DNA of 64,000 nt from Solanum dulcamara (lineage: Eukaryota; Streptophyta; Magnoliopsida; Solanales; Solanaceae). Position numbers and translations under genes: made by a program. The stretch's first letter is position 1, and each line of letters opens with the position of its first letter. Below the pieces are notes generated by a model. That model did no database searches. It had not been told where the DNA came from and saw only the letters and a list, made by a program, of their open reading frames with translations. Shown here piece by piece: positions 21,001-33,180 of this stretch. Location of the stretch: the NCBI RefSeq assembly GCF_947179165.1, contig NC_077248.1, forward strand, positions 12,303,256 to 12,367,255. The letters run 5' to 3'.

Positions 21001-23757
21001 TTACATTGTGTATACGACCTAATACTCTTTATCTCTTTTTAGTTGACTGTCGAAATGGTACATAAATTATACAACCATACTACAGAAAATAAAGGCAGGA
21101 ATTCGTAACTTTGTGGTGTAAGCTCCTTTTTAATAGGAATGCCATCACTAATCTTGTTGTTTGACTTTCACCAGGCAATAGAAAGTCTGTCGAAGGCAGT
21201 GTGGAAGTTCCTTTCCTCCCTGTTTTAGAACATAAAATACATTACAATCTACTGAAAGACTGTCAGATCTAATACATTGATAATGGACCTGCAACTTTGA
21301 CGTCAGTTCTTTTTCTCAACCAAATTGACGCTGCTTATGTGATTTTAAATTTCAGTTGACATTCAAATATCTCTGCAGATAGAAGAGGCAAATATCTACA
21401 AGGAGACAAAGCAATTCACCTATAAGGATGGTGCCCAGTATGTTTTCATGGATCTGGTAAAGTACAGTAACTTTTAATAGAGTGGGCATGCTTATGCAGG
21501 TTATTTTTATAGAGCTCCCAAATCCCAATCTGTTGAAGTGACACTCCGCCATCTTTCTCCCTCCCTCCCTCCAAAAAGAAAAAGAAAATGAACTAGCATA
21601 AACCTTGCTTCTTGTCGATGGACTTGGTTAATTGAGGGATTATGCCTAACTCTAGCAGCAATTCTCTTTTTACTACTATTAGCATTTGAAATGCTGCTAC
21701 TTTTATCTTTATTAATATTTAGCCCGTGTAGTATTATGGATATTTTGTCTTTCATCTTACCCTTTTGGCACATAAAACTAGACCCAAATTCAAGGAGCTT
21801 TAGCACATATAAGTGTGGGCATCAAGATTCGGCTGATTTATTTGGTTTTGGTGAAGTTCTAAATATCTGATCGATAGTTGCACCTCACAAGTCCCTTAAT
21901 TGTGGGCTCTGCCCTTTCTTATCCTGATTTAGCTATGCTATTCTGACAGGTGACAGGTTAAAGTGGTTCATTCAAATACTTGAGAATAGAAGTATAGTTG
22001 TGCATTTCACAGAATTTAAAGTTTTACTCTTTTGTATGTTTGATGTAATCTGAAACAGGAAAATGATGTAAATATTTTTGTGAACTTCATGGTCTCCCTA
22101 TATTTGGTTAAAGGGATCTGAAAGTCCTTTTTCATTAAATATCTGTACCTTTTGGTGCATATGGACAAAATACCTATAAAAACACAAAAGAAAAAGTTTA
22201 ATGTGGCTCTCTAATGTCTTAATTGGTTACATTACTCGTGTGGAATGTGGATCAAGTTCCCTCCAATTCTCCTTATCCATACCCACTTTTAGGAAGGATG
22301 AATTAGAATTTGGTTTTCTGTTCCCCCTTATATATTCACTGTATATACTATGGTAACTTTGGGGCAATTTCTATTGCAGACTAGTTATGAAGAATATCGT
22401 CTAAATGAAAAAGATGTTGGAGATAAAGCGAAGTTTCTAAAAGAGGGCATGGACTGCAGTTTGCTTTTCTGGAACGGGAAGGTATTTTCCAATGCTGAAC
22501 TTATTTTTAAGTGTTTGCACTTCTGATTTTCTACTTTATAAGTGTCAATTGGGAATCTCAGTCTCTCACATTGATCCTATAGCTTGTCTTGTAGAAGCAA
22601 GATCTTTTAGTATTTTTTTTAATCGTAATCAGTATACTAATGTTAATATTTCTGTAGGTGATCGACTTTGAATTGCCTATAACAGTAAAGTTGACAGTGG
22701 TGGACGTTGATCCAGGCGTCAAAGGTGACACTGCCCAAGGTAATCATTTATTGTTTTCTACCTTGAACAATTGGACTGGAAGTCCTGGAAGGGGATTTCA
22801 GAGGCATACACGCTTCATGCCTTCGAACTATATTCTTTTTTTTAATGACAAGGGAAACCCGCAGCCGTTACCCTTTTGGGTGCGCACAGAGTAAAACCCC
22901 TGCTCCAATATAATAGCTCGCAAATCACACAGGAGAGGTAACCCGCACTAGGCAAGCCCGGTGCAACGAGCTCGACCCAGAAAGGAAACCCCTTGCCTTC
23001 GTTGGCAAGGGGTTTCGAACTTGAGACCTCCAAACATGGAAGTCCCAAGCCCAAACCACTGGGCCACCCCGAAGGGTCATGCCTTCAAACTATAGCAGAG
23101 GAGTAAAGCAATAATGCGCTATAATCTTGTGAAGGTTGATTTTTTTTCTTTCGGGATATATTCTCAACTGTCTACCTTGATTCCTCCAAGAAGAGAAAAT
23201 TAGTGTGACCTTGGTCTTTTTCCTTTTCCCCCTTTGCTTTCTGTTGGGTTGGGATGGGGGAGCTAAGTCTTACTCTGAAATCCCCATTTTCATCCTGCTA
23301 TCATTGATGACATTTGTAGAAACCATTGATGACATCCCACTTCCTTGTTTCATTATAGTTTATCGAGAATTTTTGCAGTTACATAGAAAATGTCTTAGCA
23401 AGGAGTATAGTCATATGTAAGTATTGAATATTGACTTGCATTCAAGGTGTATGGAAAACTCTTTCCTATGTGCCTATGACTCGATTCTAATAGGGCTATA
23501 GCATTATAAATTAACCATGTCTTTTTGTTCGTCTCAGTGTCAACCATTGAAATTCTTGACACTCGATCTGCCAAACCTATGGCTACTATGATGCCAAATA
23601 TCTATTTGATTGTCAATCTGATCTGTATTATGTGGCAGGTGGATCAAAGCCAGCAACCCTCGACACCGGTGCAGTTGTTAATGTTCCGTTATTCATAAAT
23701 AGAGGGGAGGAAATTATGGTTGATACTAGAAATGGACAATACATGAGCCGCGCATAG
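15098..23757 (+). CDS. Plastid-type translation elongation factor P (EF-P), complete, seven exons
   Basis: Exons: 15098-15230, 15358-15435, 16413-16519, 21379-21456, 22380-22481, 22658-22739 and 23639-23757. Every junction is GT-AG and the phases close to 699 bp (232 aa). Residues 1 to about 45 are Ser-rich and low in acidic residues, like a chloroplast transit peptide. The mature part has the three EF-P domains: KOW-like ([28 protein letters not shown]), a middle OB domain and a C-terminal OB domain with [13 protein letters not shown], ending GQYMSRA. Lys79, in the PGKG loop, corresponds to the lysine that is modified in many bacterial EF-Ps. EF-P relieves ribosome stalling at proline runs; here it would act in the plastid. 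Intron 3 is 4.86 kb because of a solo LTR and nested MITEs; intron 6 carries a SINE. Confidence 0.96.
15541..15705 (+). repeat. Decayed MITE-like repeat in EF-P intron 2
   Basis: It begins gggctgatccaggtagagcc and ends gaaaattctgcctctgcc, ends that resemble the inverted GGCGGATCCAGG-type termini of a Solanaceae repeat I remember (likely a hAT-like or related miniature element). The body is diverged and the call is tentative. Confidence 0.4.
17306..19489 (-). mobile_element. Solo LTR of a gypsy-like element in EF-P intron 3
   Basis: The 2184-bp unit is bounded by TGTCACGCC on the left and GTGTTACA on the right, with the 5-bp duplication CATGT at 17301-17305 and 19490-19494. It has TG...CA ends, no internal genes and no second LTR, so it is best read as a solo LTR left by recombination. 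In its own orientation (minus) it starts TGTAACACCCCTGAAG, then has a GC-rich palindromic region (19430-18990), then a leader with aggtatgtaaggctta matching the related solo LTR at 36286-38738. Several short open frames inside it are not genes. Confidence 0.85.
18990..19430. repeat. Array of imperfect CACGG(N)CCGTG palindromes inside the solo LTR
   Basis: About a dozen copies of motifs such as ccacggtccgtagtgg, cacgggccgta and cacagtccgtggtg occur irregularly. The region is much richer in G+C than its surroundings. It lies in the upstream (U3-like) part of the LTR. Confidence 0.75.
19495..20379 (+). other. EF-P intron 3, unremarkable part
   Basis: Intronic sequence between the solo LTR and the nested MITEs. 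No exon, RNA gene or clear repeat was seen. Confidence 0.5.
20380..20944. mobile_element. Outer Stowaway-like MITE, split by a second MITE
   Basis: The left end CTCTCTATTCCATAT (20380) and the right end, complement CTCCCTCTATACCATAT (to 20944), are inverted repeats flanked by TA at 20378-20379 and 20945-20946. The body is interrupted by the inner element 20667-20925. Without the insert it is about 304 bp. TA duplications and CTCCCTC-type ends are characteristic of Tc1/mariner-derived Stowaway elements. Confidence 0.8.
20667..20925. mobile_element. Inner Stowaway MITE
   Basis: This 259-bp element begins CTCCCTCCGTCCCATTTTAG and ends with its inverted counterpart (aaaatggaacggagggag). It is flanked by TA at 20665-20666 and 20926-20927. 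There is no coding capacity. It is a canonical Stowaway MITE inserted in the outer element. Confidence 0.92.
22833..23076 (-). mobile_element. tRNA-derived SINE in EF-P intron 6
   Basis: Read on the minus strand, the copy starts near ggggtggcccagtggtttgg. It has an A-box-like tggcccagtgg and a B-box-like gttcgaaaccc, the internal RNA polymerase III promoter of tRNA-related SINEs, and ends in an A-rich tail (T-run at 22836-22843 on the plus strand). The flanks are an 18-bp duplication: tcatgccttcgaactata (22815-22832) and tcatgccttcaaactata (23077-23094), one mismatch. It lies antisense to the host gene. Confidence 0.92.
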
Positions 23758-24389
23758 GTTGCTTCAGATACAATTTTGTAACAACTGAAACTTTTTGTAT
23801 GTATTAGAACTTAGTATTTGCAGGAGTAACATTAGAGGACCCCATTGAGATGCTATTGGAAACCTTTTGTTTTCTACTGATTTGAGTAGCCAAGGGAGTG
23901 GTGTACAAATGGGAAGTAAAAGTAATCAAACAAATGATCCTTGTTTTGCTGTCAATTTACCTTCCAAAACATAACTCTAAAAACATTGTGAGTAGTGAAG
24001 CCTTTTGCCTTCATAAAGTCTACAGTCCATACACTGATCTTAATAACATTTGGATACCTTTATGATTGATGATTTCTATTAGTTGGAGAAAGTCCTCATC
24101 ATATCTCTTGATCAAACTAGAGATCGACTATATTTTCAATTGTTTTGGGCTATTAATGCGCCTGTTATTTTACTCTTCTCTATTTAAATACTTGATTTGA
24201 GACTACTCTCAATTCATAACTTGCCTAATCACACATCGCACGGCTGATATACTTTTTTCATTCATTCAAAGCTCTCTCTTTTCTTTTCTCTTTTGCAATC
24301 AACTTAATGATTAAGCTATAGATTTTTAAATATTTTTGAAAAATTAGATTTGGGTGAAGTTTCAAAATGTGTTTGGATATAATTTTGGA
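23758..24389 (+). other. EF-P 3' UTR and following intergenic DNA
   Basis: The 3' UTR begins after the stop at 23755-23757 and probably ends within a few hundred bases, but no single polyadenylation signal can be chosen. The remainder, up to the gypsy LTR remnant, holds nothing recognisable. Confidence 0.5.
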
Positions 24390-27300
24390 GGGATTACACA
24401 AATCTCATCGTGTTAAGAACTAATTACATCATTTGATGTCACTAGTAAAAGCTTTTAAGAATCAAGACACAACTCCAAAACTCAACAAAAACCAAATTAA
24501 AGGAAGTAACAAGGAAATCTAAAGGTAGATGACATCTGAGAAGACTATAGATCAACCAAATAGCTATCTTAGAATCTCAAGGAATGCTTTGAATAATTAT
24601 CAATCACCGGTCTAAAGTATTCGGCTCGGAACCTACATAACAAGGTGTGGAGGAAACACAATAATGAGTACAAATCCACGTGTACTCAACAACATCATCG
24701 ATGGACCCAAATTCAAAGGGATAACGAGGATCGGCCCTAAACTTTTCTATTTTGATACTCATCACAAATACTACTAACCTCACCTAACACAAATCCGAAC
24801 TAGCAGCTAATGTCATCAACAAACAAATAATACATCAAGTCCAGATATCTCAAATCACATTCAAATCAAGATAAGAGTAGTAAAGTGACTTTCAAAATCA
24901 CTAATTCACCTTTTATATCATGAAAACAACCGAGATGCATAGAAATGTAATGCAATGGCCAAAAACCTGTATATATTCACTCTCATGGTGTAGGTAGTTG
25001 GGATTTATAGGAGACTCACGAGATTCATATACTATCCAAAAATGACCTCGGTTTGTCTGGTATACCTTGAACACTTACGGTCAATTCAATTAAGAATGAT
25101 ATACAATACAATGAGAATAATGAAAACATAAGTCAGACTCACATAATCATACAATTCATATATGATTATCAGTCATCTAGGCATAAATCAATGAGCAACA
25201 CAAGCATTTTCACTATTTTTACAACTAGAGTCAGACTCTGAGACTCACATATTCATACAATTCATATATAATGTAAATACGTGCAACTCCAATCCCAATG
25301 AAATGCAATGCATAATGTACATACGTGCAATCTAGATCCCAAACAACAACTACGCATTTTAAGGCAATACATTAATAGAATAACTCAATCCCACTATTAT
25401 TTAGCCTTTCTAATCTCCTAGTCCATTATCAACACAAAATACAACTAGGGAAGCAACTTTACCATGACATCATCAAAATATGACTCTGAATGTGTAAAGG
25501 AGAGTAAAATCACCAATTAGCATGTTCATGAATCAAAATAAATTACAAGTCATGTAAGTCATACTATCAAGTCAAATAATCACAAAAACCCCTAACATGA
25601 AATCGGTACCTGCACACATCATTTCATTTATATAGGACCCCCACACATTCAATTAACATACTAACACCATGAAAAAGAGTAAAACAAACTCTCAATTTTC
25701 CTTTATCGAAGCCCAACAAGTCAAATTACGGCTTTTTCCATCCTCAAAGCTTTCGAAAGAATCCAATCTGGTCAAATACAAAATCTACATAAGCAAATAA
25801 ATCCGTAGGTACCCATATTTCTATAATCCTATTTTGGGTCTTGAAAGTCGACCCAAATGTCAATCTTGAGACCACAAGAGAAAATTAAAATTTTATTTGA
25901 AATCGCGTTATCCATACATTAAAAAGCTCAAATACGAAATTTCATTAAAAATCAAGTTCAAATCAACCTCCAAATCAGCAAATTATGATTTCATAACTTT
26001 AATTAGCAGGAAAATCACCATTTCCCCCCAGCTTAAAACAAGGTTTTAAAGATGAAATCATCGATAAAATATCGTGGAATATTTAATTAATAGTTTAAAA
26101 ATATATCCAAATGAAAAACAAATAATTAAAAATCCCCTTTTGAATTGCTCAAAAATGAGTTGTCATTCTCCCAAAATCGACTTTATGAAGATTATGTTTT
26201 AAAATATCAATTTAATTCTGTCTAGGTGAAAATCTTAGCGATCGCGGTAAGTATGAGTGGACGTTCGGTTCTTTGATTTCTTTCTTTCTTACTTTGATTT
26301 GATTCTTTAGTTTTCGATTTTTAATAGTTTGAACTGAATAGCGAACTAAACTACTTTGATTCAGTTTGATTTTTGCCAAGTTTGATTCAATTTAATTCTA
26401 TTTTTAAAATTCGATTTTTTGGTTCATTTTTTTTCCAAGTTTGATTCAATGTATTATGAAGAATATCAATAATTAGAAGAATAATGTTAATTATGTAAGC
26501 CACTAGTGTAGTTTGATGAAGATGACGATGATTCTAAAGAAGTCAATGATCATAAATATCATTAAATCACCAACACAAGTTTAAGAAATCACAGATTTAT
26601 GAACTAATGAGTAATGCCACCATATGATTTCATTTCAAAATCACAAAGAGAATTTCATCTACTATGTAATTAAATATAGTATCGGAAGTGATGAATTAGC
26701 TTTTTCAAGAATTCGTCTTCTATTGACCATGGATTCATCCAAATCATGAGCATATTCATAGAATACTGGGGATTCATTCGGAACCTCATAAAGACAAATC
26801 AAATATGCTATTAAATTGAAAATGACATATCAGATTTGTTGAAATCATCAAAACATCAATTCAAAGTAATGTTGACAAAGTGTTGAAAGAGGTCAATTTT
26901 TAATTCTAAATTTTCAAAATTTCAACCAATGACCCGAAACTTATTCAAATGCTTGGAGACTCAAACCAAATGTCCAACTAGCTTAAAAATCATCCTTCAA
27001 AACTAATAGAACTGTATGACTTTCATTTCAAGATCATCTTACTAAAATGTTAACTTTGGTCAATCATTTCAACTTTTTAATTTTCGAATATGAAGAACCC
27101 AACCAACTCCCGTCTAAACATCTCGAAAATCATGCCACCCATTCCTGCGTATCATAAATGTCATACTGAAGCTTTGGAAAGGATTAAAATAGAGAAATTA
27201 TGCAAGAATTTTTAAATGACTATGAGTGTCGTTACAACATCCACTATTAAAATACATGTTCGTCCTCGAATTAAAGTTAAAGAAGACCCCCAAATTGTCA

Positions 27301-27640
27301 AAAAACTAAAGATATCTACTCTAAATGTCTATCTCGACCTCATAAGTGGATTCTTCCTTGAGAATATATCTTCATTGTACCTACCAAATACCAAACTTTT
27401 GGACCCAAAACTTTAGATCCTGCTTATGAAAATCTGAACCCCAAAAAGCCAAACACAGATTTGCTTGAATCAAAATTCTCTAAGCTATAAGAAAATCACC
27501 CAAATAATTTTCTTGCAATATCAGAACCTGAAACTCCGGATGAATATATGACAAACCCATAGGAAAATCCAAATCACCTACTTTCTCACCTATATGTTGC
27601 AAGACCATAATTGAGCCAATAAATCTTGGGATGAGCTTTT
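24390..27640 (-). mobile_element. Degenerate long gypsy-type LTR with 3' internal sequence, minus orientation
   Basis: In the minus direction it has a block near 27260 equal to attcgaggacgaacatg, which in my experience lies at the end of pol just before the 3' LTR of Solanaceae gypsy elements, then about 2.8 kb of LTR-like DNA ending near 24390 (gagtacacgtggatttgtac near 24665-24685, also found at 36190-36220 in another LTR). It shares long diverged homology with 41640-43440 (agtaaaatcaccaattagca against agtaaaatcatcaactagca; aacctgaaactccggatg in both). Exact ends could not be fixed. Confidence 0.6.
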
Positions 27641-27693
27641 ACTTCTCAAAATTTATAATGTTCTGCATAGGCAATATTTTTGCACAAACTTAT

Positions 27694-28222
27694 TGTAGGG
27701 TCCAGTCCCTAGTTTTTTCAAAGTCATAAAAGGCTGCATTTTCAAAGTAATAAAAGGTTGCAGTCCTTTTTTTTCTTTGTCAAAAAAATGCAGCAATTTG
27801 TTGGCAAATTGCAAACTTTCATCCTCGTCTGATTGACTCAACTTGTTGGAAATATCTCTATAAATAGAGAACCACTTCTTCATCATAAACACATCAATTC
27901 ACAGAGAAAAAAATATTTAAAGAGTGTTGAGGTTTCATATAGTCTGTGAAGAAAAATAGAGTATGAACGATATTTTAGTAAGGTAGTAAATCAAAAGAGT
28001 ATTATTCATTTTGAGTGTGTGGTAGTCATTTTTTAATATTGTACTCGTGACTATACAGTGTAAAATTTCTTATCATAGTGATATCAGTTGCTTCTCTTGG
28101 TCCGTGGTTTTTTCTCTTATTTAAAAGGATTTCCGCGTAAAATTCTTGGTGTCATTATTTTCTCATTTTATTTCATTATTTTGACCATATATGTTTTTGT
28201 GTTAGTCCGCATTTTTCCAACA
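27694..28222 (+). repeat. 5' LTR of copia element 2
   Basis: Starts TGTAGGGTCCAGTCCC and ends TTTTTCCAACA. It contains two near-copies of an aaagtcataaaaggctgcat block in tandem and a tataaatagag TATA-like promoter near 27858. Confidence 0.9.
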
Positions 28223-28339
28223 AACTGGTATCAGAACAAAGTTTTATCTGAGTATGCTCTGTGGTTGCAGCATAGTCTGAACTTCCACATCAGAAAAGAT
28301 TTACTTTGAATTGCAATAGTTATATATTTTTGGGGAAAA

Positions 28340-31300
28340 ATGATGGAAGCCAACACTAGTAGAACGGTTTCTTTGAATAATGTTAATTATGTCATTTGGA
28401 AGGGGAAAATAGAAGATTTACTTTATGTCAAGAATTTTTATCAACTAGTCTTTACTACTATAAAGCCTGATAATAAAATAGATGAAGAATGAAATTTGTT
28501 GCACAGACAGATTTGTGGATTTATTAGGAAATGGGTTAGCGATAATGTGTTGAACCATATTTCTAGGGAGGTACATACTCGTACCCTATGGGAGAATTTT
28601 AAAAACTTGTATGCTCAGAAGACTAGGAACAATAAAATGTTTCTAATAAGTGCTATCATTGTGGCATGAAATTCTATCGGAAATTGAAGAAGGAGAACAA
28701 AGACAGAGAGGATAATAAAAAAGATTGAAATAAAAATTGCCTAGCCACCGTCTCCACCGAAGATCTTGTTACAGTTCTCAATGCGGATATGATAAATATT
28801 GCTTGTGATGAGTTAAGCTGGATTGTGGATACTGGTACCGCATCTCATGTGACATCAAAAAAGGATTTCTTCTCTTCTTATACTCCTGGTGACTTTGGAA
28901 CCTTGAGTATGGGTAATGAGACTATATTTCGAGTGGTTGGTGTTGATACAATTTATTTGGAAACTAGTGTTGAAACTAAATTAGTTTTGAACAATGTAAA
29001 ACATGTACCTGATGTTCGTCTGCACCTAATTTCTATTGGTGTTTTAGATGATGAAGGATATGTTAGTACCAATGGCGGTGGAAAGTGAAAACTCATTAAG
29101 TGTTCCTTGGTTGTGGCTTGTGGTAAGAAACGTCGTGGTCTATACTGGACTACACTTCTACTTGTGCCAATATGGTGAATGCAGTTGGGAGCGATAACTC
29201 TTCAATATTATGGCACAAAAGGCTTAGCCACATCAGTGAAAAAGGACTTAATATTCTAGCCAAGAAGAAATTTTTGTCAGATTTTAAAGTGCTAAATTAA
29301 AAAAGTGTGAGCACTGCTTGACTGAAAAACACAATAGAGTTTCTTTTAAGTCTAATCCTCGTTCAAGAAAGACAGAGTTGCTTGAGTTGGTGCACTCTGA
29401 CTTATGTGGTCCAATGAAGACAATGACTCTTGATGTCACTCTAATATCATTGATGACTGCTCAAGAAAGCTTTGGTTCTATGTATTGAAGACTAAAGATC
29501 AAGTGTTAGGTATCTTTAAGCAGTTTCAAGCTTCAATTGAAAGAGAAACTGGAAAGAAACTGAAATGCATTCGTACTGATAATGGTGATAAATATTGTGG
29601 ACCATTTGACGAATACTACAAGTATCAATGTATTAGACACCAGAAGACTCCTCCTAAGACTCTTTAACTTAATAGGTTAGCTGAGAGTATGAACAAGACT
29701 TTGATGGAAAGAGTTAGATGTTTGCTTTTTGAAGCAAAATTGTCAAAATTCTTTTGGGGTGAAGCCTTATTGACCGCTGCATATGTTATTAACTTATCTC
29801 ATATTATTGCTTTGTAAAGTGATGTTCCAAATAGAGTTTGGTATGAAAAGGATGTTTCCTTTGACCATTTGAGAGTATTTGATTGCAAAGCTTTTATACA
29901 TGTGCCAAAAGATGAGAGGTCAAAATTAGATTCAAAGACAAGGTAGTGCATCTTCATTGGATATGACCTTTATGAATTTGATTACAAGCTATATGATCCA
30001 ATCAAAAAGAAGCTTGTAAGAAGCCGCGATATCATCTTCATGGAGAATCAAACTATTAAAGATATTGACAAAGTGGAGAAGTTAGAATCTTCAAGTTTTG
30101 ATGGCGTAGTCCATCTTGATCAAGTTTATCATACAAGTGTGTATGCCGTTGGTGGACTTGATAATCACGGTGATGCACAAAATCAAGCCCTAAATCAAAA
30201 TGTTGATGTTGATGATAACAATGATATTATTATTGATGGTGCTCCTGCTCATGAAGTTGTGGATGAATCAAATATTCCTCTTAGGAGGTCCACAAGACAA
30301 CGTATTTCTTCCTCTCATTATTCACCTAATGAGTATGTGCTACTCACTAACGGGGGTGAACTTGAGTGTTATGAAGAGGTCATGAAAGATAAGCATAAGG
30401 ATCAATGGATTGAAGCCTTGCAAGATGAGATGAAATCTTTGCATGAGAACCATAATTATGAGTTGGTGAAATTGCCTAAGGGCATGAGAGATTTGAAGAA
30501 CAAGTGGGTGTTCAAAGTTAAAGTTGAAGAACACAGCTTGAATCCCAGGTACAAAGCTAGATTGGTTGTTAAAGGATTGGTAAAAAAAGAGTATTGGCTT
30601 TAACAAAATATTTTTTCCTATCGTGAAAATGTCCTCCATTCGTACAGTTCTTGGTTTGGCTGCTAGTTTTAATTTAGAGATTGAGCAGATAGATGTGAAG
30701 ATGACTTTTATTCACGGTGACCTAGATGATGAGATTTATATGGAACAACCTAAGGGCTTCAAAGTAAATGGTAAGGAAAATTTTTTGTTCAAACTCAAAA
30801 AGAGTTTCTATGGGCTAAAATAAGCTCCTAGACAGTGGTACAAGAAGTTTGAATCTATTATGGAGGAGCAAGCTATAAGAAGATTTCCTCAAATCACTGT
30901 GTGTTTGAACAAAATTTCCTGACAATGATTTTATCATCCTCTTACTATATGTGGATGATATGTTAATTGTGGGCAAGAATATTTTCAAGATTGACGAGTT
31001 AAGGAAAGAGTTGTGTAAGTCTTTTGCCATGAAAGACTTGGGTCATGCCAAGCAAATTTTAGGCATGGGGATTGCTCGTCTCATAGATGAAAGAAAGATT
31101 TATCTGTCACAAGAAAAGTATATTAAACGTGTACTGAAGTGCTTCAACATGAAGAATGTTAAGTCTGTTAGCACACCTCTTGCTGGTCATATGAAGTAGA
31201 GCAAAAAAATGTGTCCTACAGCTAAGGAGGAAAAAAGAGAACATGGCTAGAATTTCATATTCCTCCATTGTTGGAAGTCTAATGTATGCAATAGTATGCA

Positions 31301-31914
31301 CTAGACCTAATATTGCTCACGCAGTTGGTATTGCCATTATATTTCTCGATAATTCAGGAAAATAGAATTGGGAAGTTGTAAAGTGGATACTCAAGTATCT
31401 TAGAGGAAGCTCAGATAAATGATTGTGTTTTGGAGGATCAAATCCAATCTTGAAGAGATATACAGATGATGATATGACAGGTGACCTTGATAACAGAAAA
31501 TCCACTACTAGATATTTGTTTACTTTTTTAGGGAGAGCTATATCATGACAATCGAAGTTGCAAAAGTGTGTTGTACTTTTTACAACTGAAGCTGAGTATA
31601 TTGTGGCTATTGAAGCTGGAAAGGAGATGATATTGCTTAAGCAATTTCTTCAAGAGCTTGGCTTGCATCAAAGGGAGTATGACGTCTATTGTGACAGTCA
31701 AAGTGCAATAGACTTGAGCAAGAACTCCATGTACCATGCAAGGACGAAATACATAAATGTGAGATATCACTAAATTCGAGAAAAAATAGAAGATGAATTT
31801 ATGTAGGTTGAAAAGATTTGTACAAATGAGAATCCTGCAAATATGCTGATCAAAGTGGTAACAAGAGACAAGTTTGAGTTGTGCAAAGAACGTTTTGGCA
31901 TGAACTCTCTCTGA
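28340..31914 (+). pseudogene. Copia element 2 gag-pol, broken by stops, frameshifts and a gag deletion
   Basis: Gag starts MMEANTSRTVSLNNVNYVIW at 28340. The capsid part (to about 28650) joins directly to a degraded zinc knuckle (CYHCGMKFYRK, lacking the canonical His and last Cys), so the middle of gag is deleted. Recognisable pol parts follow: protease IVDTGTASH (28816), integrase zinc finger and core (LVHSDLCGP near 29395, IRTDNGDKY near 29580, AESMNKTLMERVR near 29690), reverse transcriptase with YVDD at 30948-30959, and RNase H (TEAEYIVAIEAGKE near 31590, YCDSQSAIDLS near 31690), ending FGMNSL and a stop at 31912-31914. Many stops and frameshifts show that it is long dead. Confidence 0.92.
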
Positions 31915-31962
31915 TAAGACGAAGAAACCTCCTTTTAGTAAATGGGATTGGAGGGGGAAATC

Positions 31963-32507
31963 TGTGGGGTCCAGTCCCCATTTTTTCCAAGGTTATAAAA
32001 GGCTGCATTTTCAAAGTCATAAAAGGCTGCAACCCTTTTTTTCTTTGTCAACAAAATACAGCAATTTGTTAGCAAATTGCAATCTTTCATCCTTGTCTGA
32101 TTGACTCAACTTGTTGGAAATCTCTCTAAAAATAGATAACCACTTCTTCATCATAAACACATCAATTCATAGAAGAGAAAAATATGTAGAGAGTTTTGAG
32201 GTTTTCATAGACTATATATAAGAAAATAGTCTGTGAAAGAAAATAGAGTGTGAGCGAAATTTCAGTAAGGTGGTAAATTAAAATAGTGTTATTCCTTTTG
32301 AGTGTGTGATAGTCATTTTTGAGTTTGTACTCGTGACTACACGATGTAAATTTCTTACTATAGTGATATCAGTTGCTCCTCTTGGTCTGTGATTTTTCCC
32401 CTTATTTAAAAGGGTTTCCACATAAAATTATTGGTGTCATTATTTTTCTATTTTGTTTAATTATTTTGACCATATATATTTTTATTTTAGTTCAAATTTT
32501 CCCAACA
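31963..32507 (+). repeat. 3' LTR of copia element 2
   Basis: Starts TGTGGGGTCCAGTCCC and ends TTTTCCCAACA. It aligns to the 5' LTR throughout with substitutions and indels. Confidence 0.9.
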
Positions 32508-32529
32508 CTTATCAAAAATATTCTATTTA

Positions 32530-33180
32530 CCTTAACTGTGAGAATCCAATTTTGAATCGACATAAGCTTATCAAAGAATATCCCAACTAGTTTGCACGTC
32601 GTGGATTAAACCCGAAAGTAACGAACTGACTAATCGGTGAACGACGTCTCTTACTATACCTCACATCATAGGTCTCCCAGAATGTTGAAATGATAACCCT
32701 TACCTCCAATAATCTTTACACTTTACTAGAACTGGTCCCAATGACCCATCAAAATTCCTTGCGCATATCCATAACATATCCTTGAAGGCCTTAAAAAATT
32801 CACTCCAAGTAACCGTGTATGTGGGTTAAATCATATACCAAGCTTTACTCGAGCACCTAACTTTTTTCATATCGTCTTCGGGGACGAAATGCCAACTGAC
32901 TGCTTTTGTCTGAAATGATAAAACTAAGCATACCATGTAAATAAACCACTTCCTGAATGTATATTTTGGCCAACCTTTCTGAAGTGTAAACACAACTGGA
33001 TCGAAGTAAAAGAGTTGGCGCAGTCAGATTATATATCACAATGAACTGAAAGCACCAAAACTTCCTCAAATATGTGACAACCTCCCTACGGAAATCCATA
33101 GCAATACATCCTCACTTTCACTTAGGTGTAGGCATTCTCTTAGTCATATCACCCATATTATTTCTTCGAGCCATAATACT
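32530..33180 (-). pseudogene. Ty3/gypsy integrase remnant
   Basis: On the minus strand the open part 32857-33099 reads YTSERLAKIYIQEVVYLHG then FIISDKSSQLAF, a decayed match to the gypsy integrase core (usual form ...LAKIYIxEIVRLHG...ISDRGxQF). Sequence further along the strand (toward 32530) fits the rest of the integrase with several stops, and the preceding part fits the zinc-finger end. It belongs to the minus-strand gypsy remains that copia element 2 interrupted. Confidence 0.75.

Larger units (their letters stand above)
27694..32507 (+). mobile_element. Ty1/copia LTR retrotransposon 2, old and defective
   Basis: The 4814-bp element is flanked by CTTAT (27689-27693 and 32508-32512). It has LTRs 27694-28222 (529 bp) and 31963-32507 (545 bp), a primer-binding site tggtatcagaac at 28226 complementary to the plant initiator-Met tRNA end, and a polypurine tract ggagggggaaatc before the 3' LTR. 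The LTRs differ by many substitutions and small indels, far more than those of copia element 1. It lies inside decayed gypsy DNA (LTR part on the left, integrase on the right, both minus strand). Confidence 0.93.

Noticed and set aside
22658..22894. Single 78-codon ORF starting near EF-P exon 6
   Set aside because: Only 22658-22739 is exon; the rest reads into the intron and the SINE.
22845..23060. Functional tRNA gene suggested by A- and B-box sequences
   Set aside because: No cloverleaf can be formed beyond the promoter boxes, and the unit has a SINE body, A-tail and target-site duplication.
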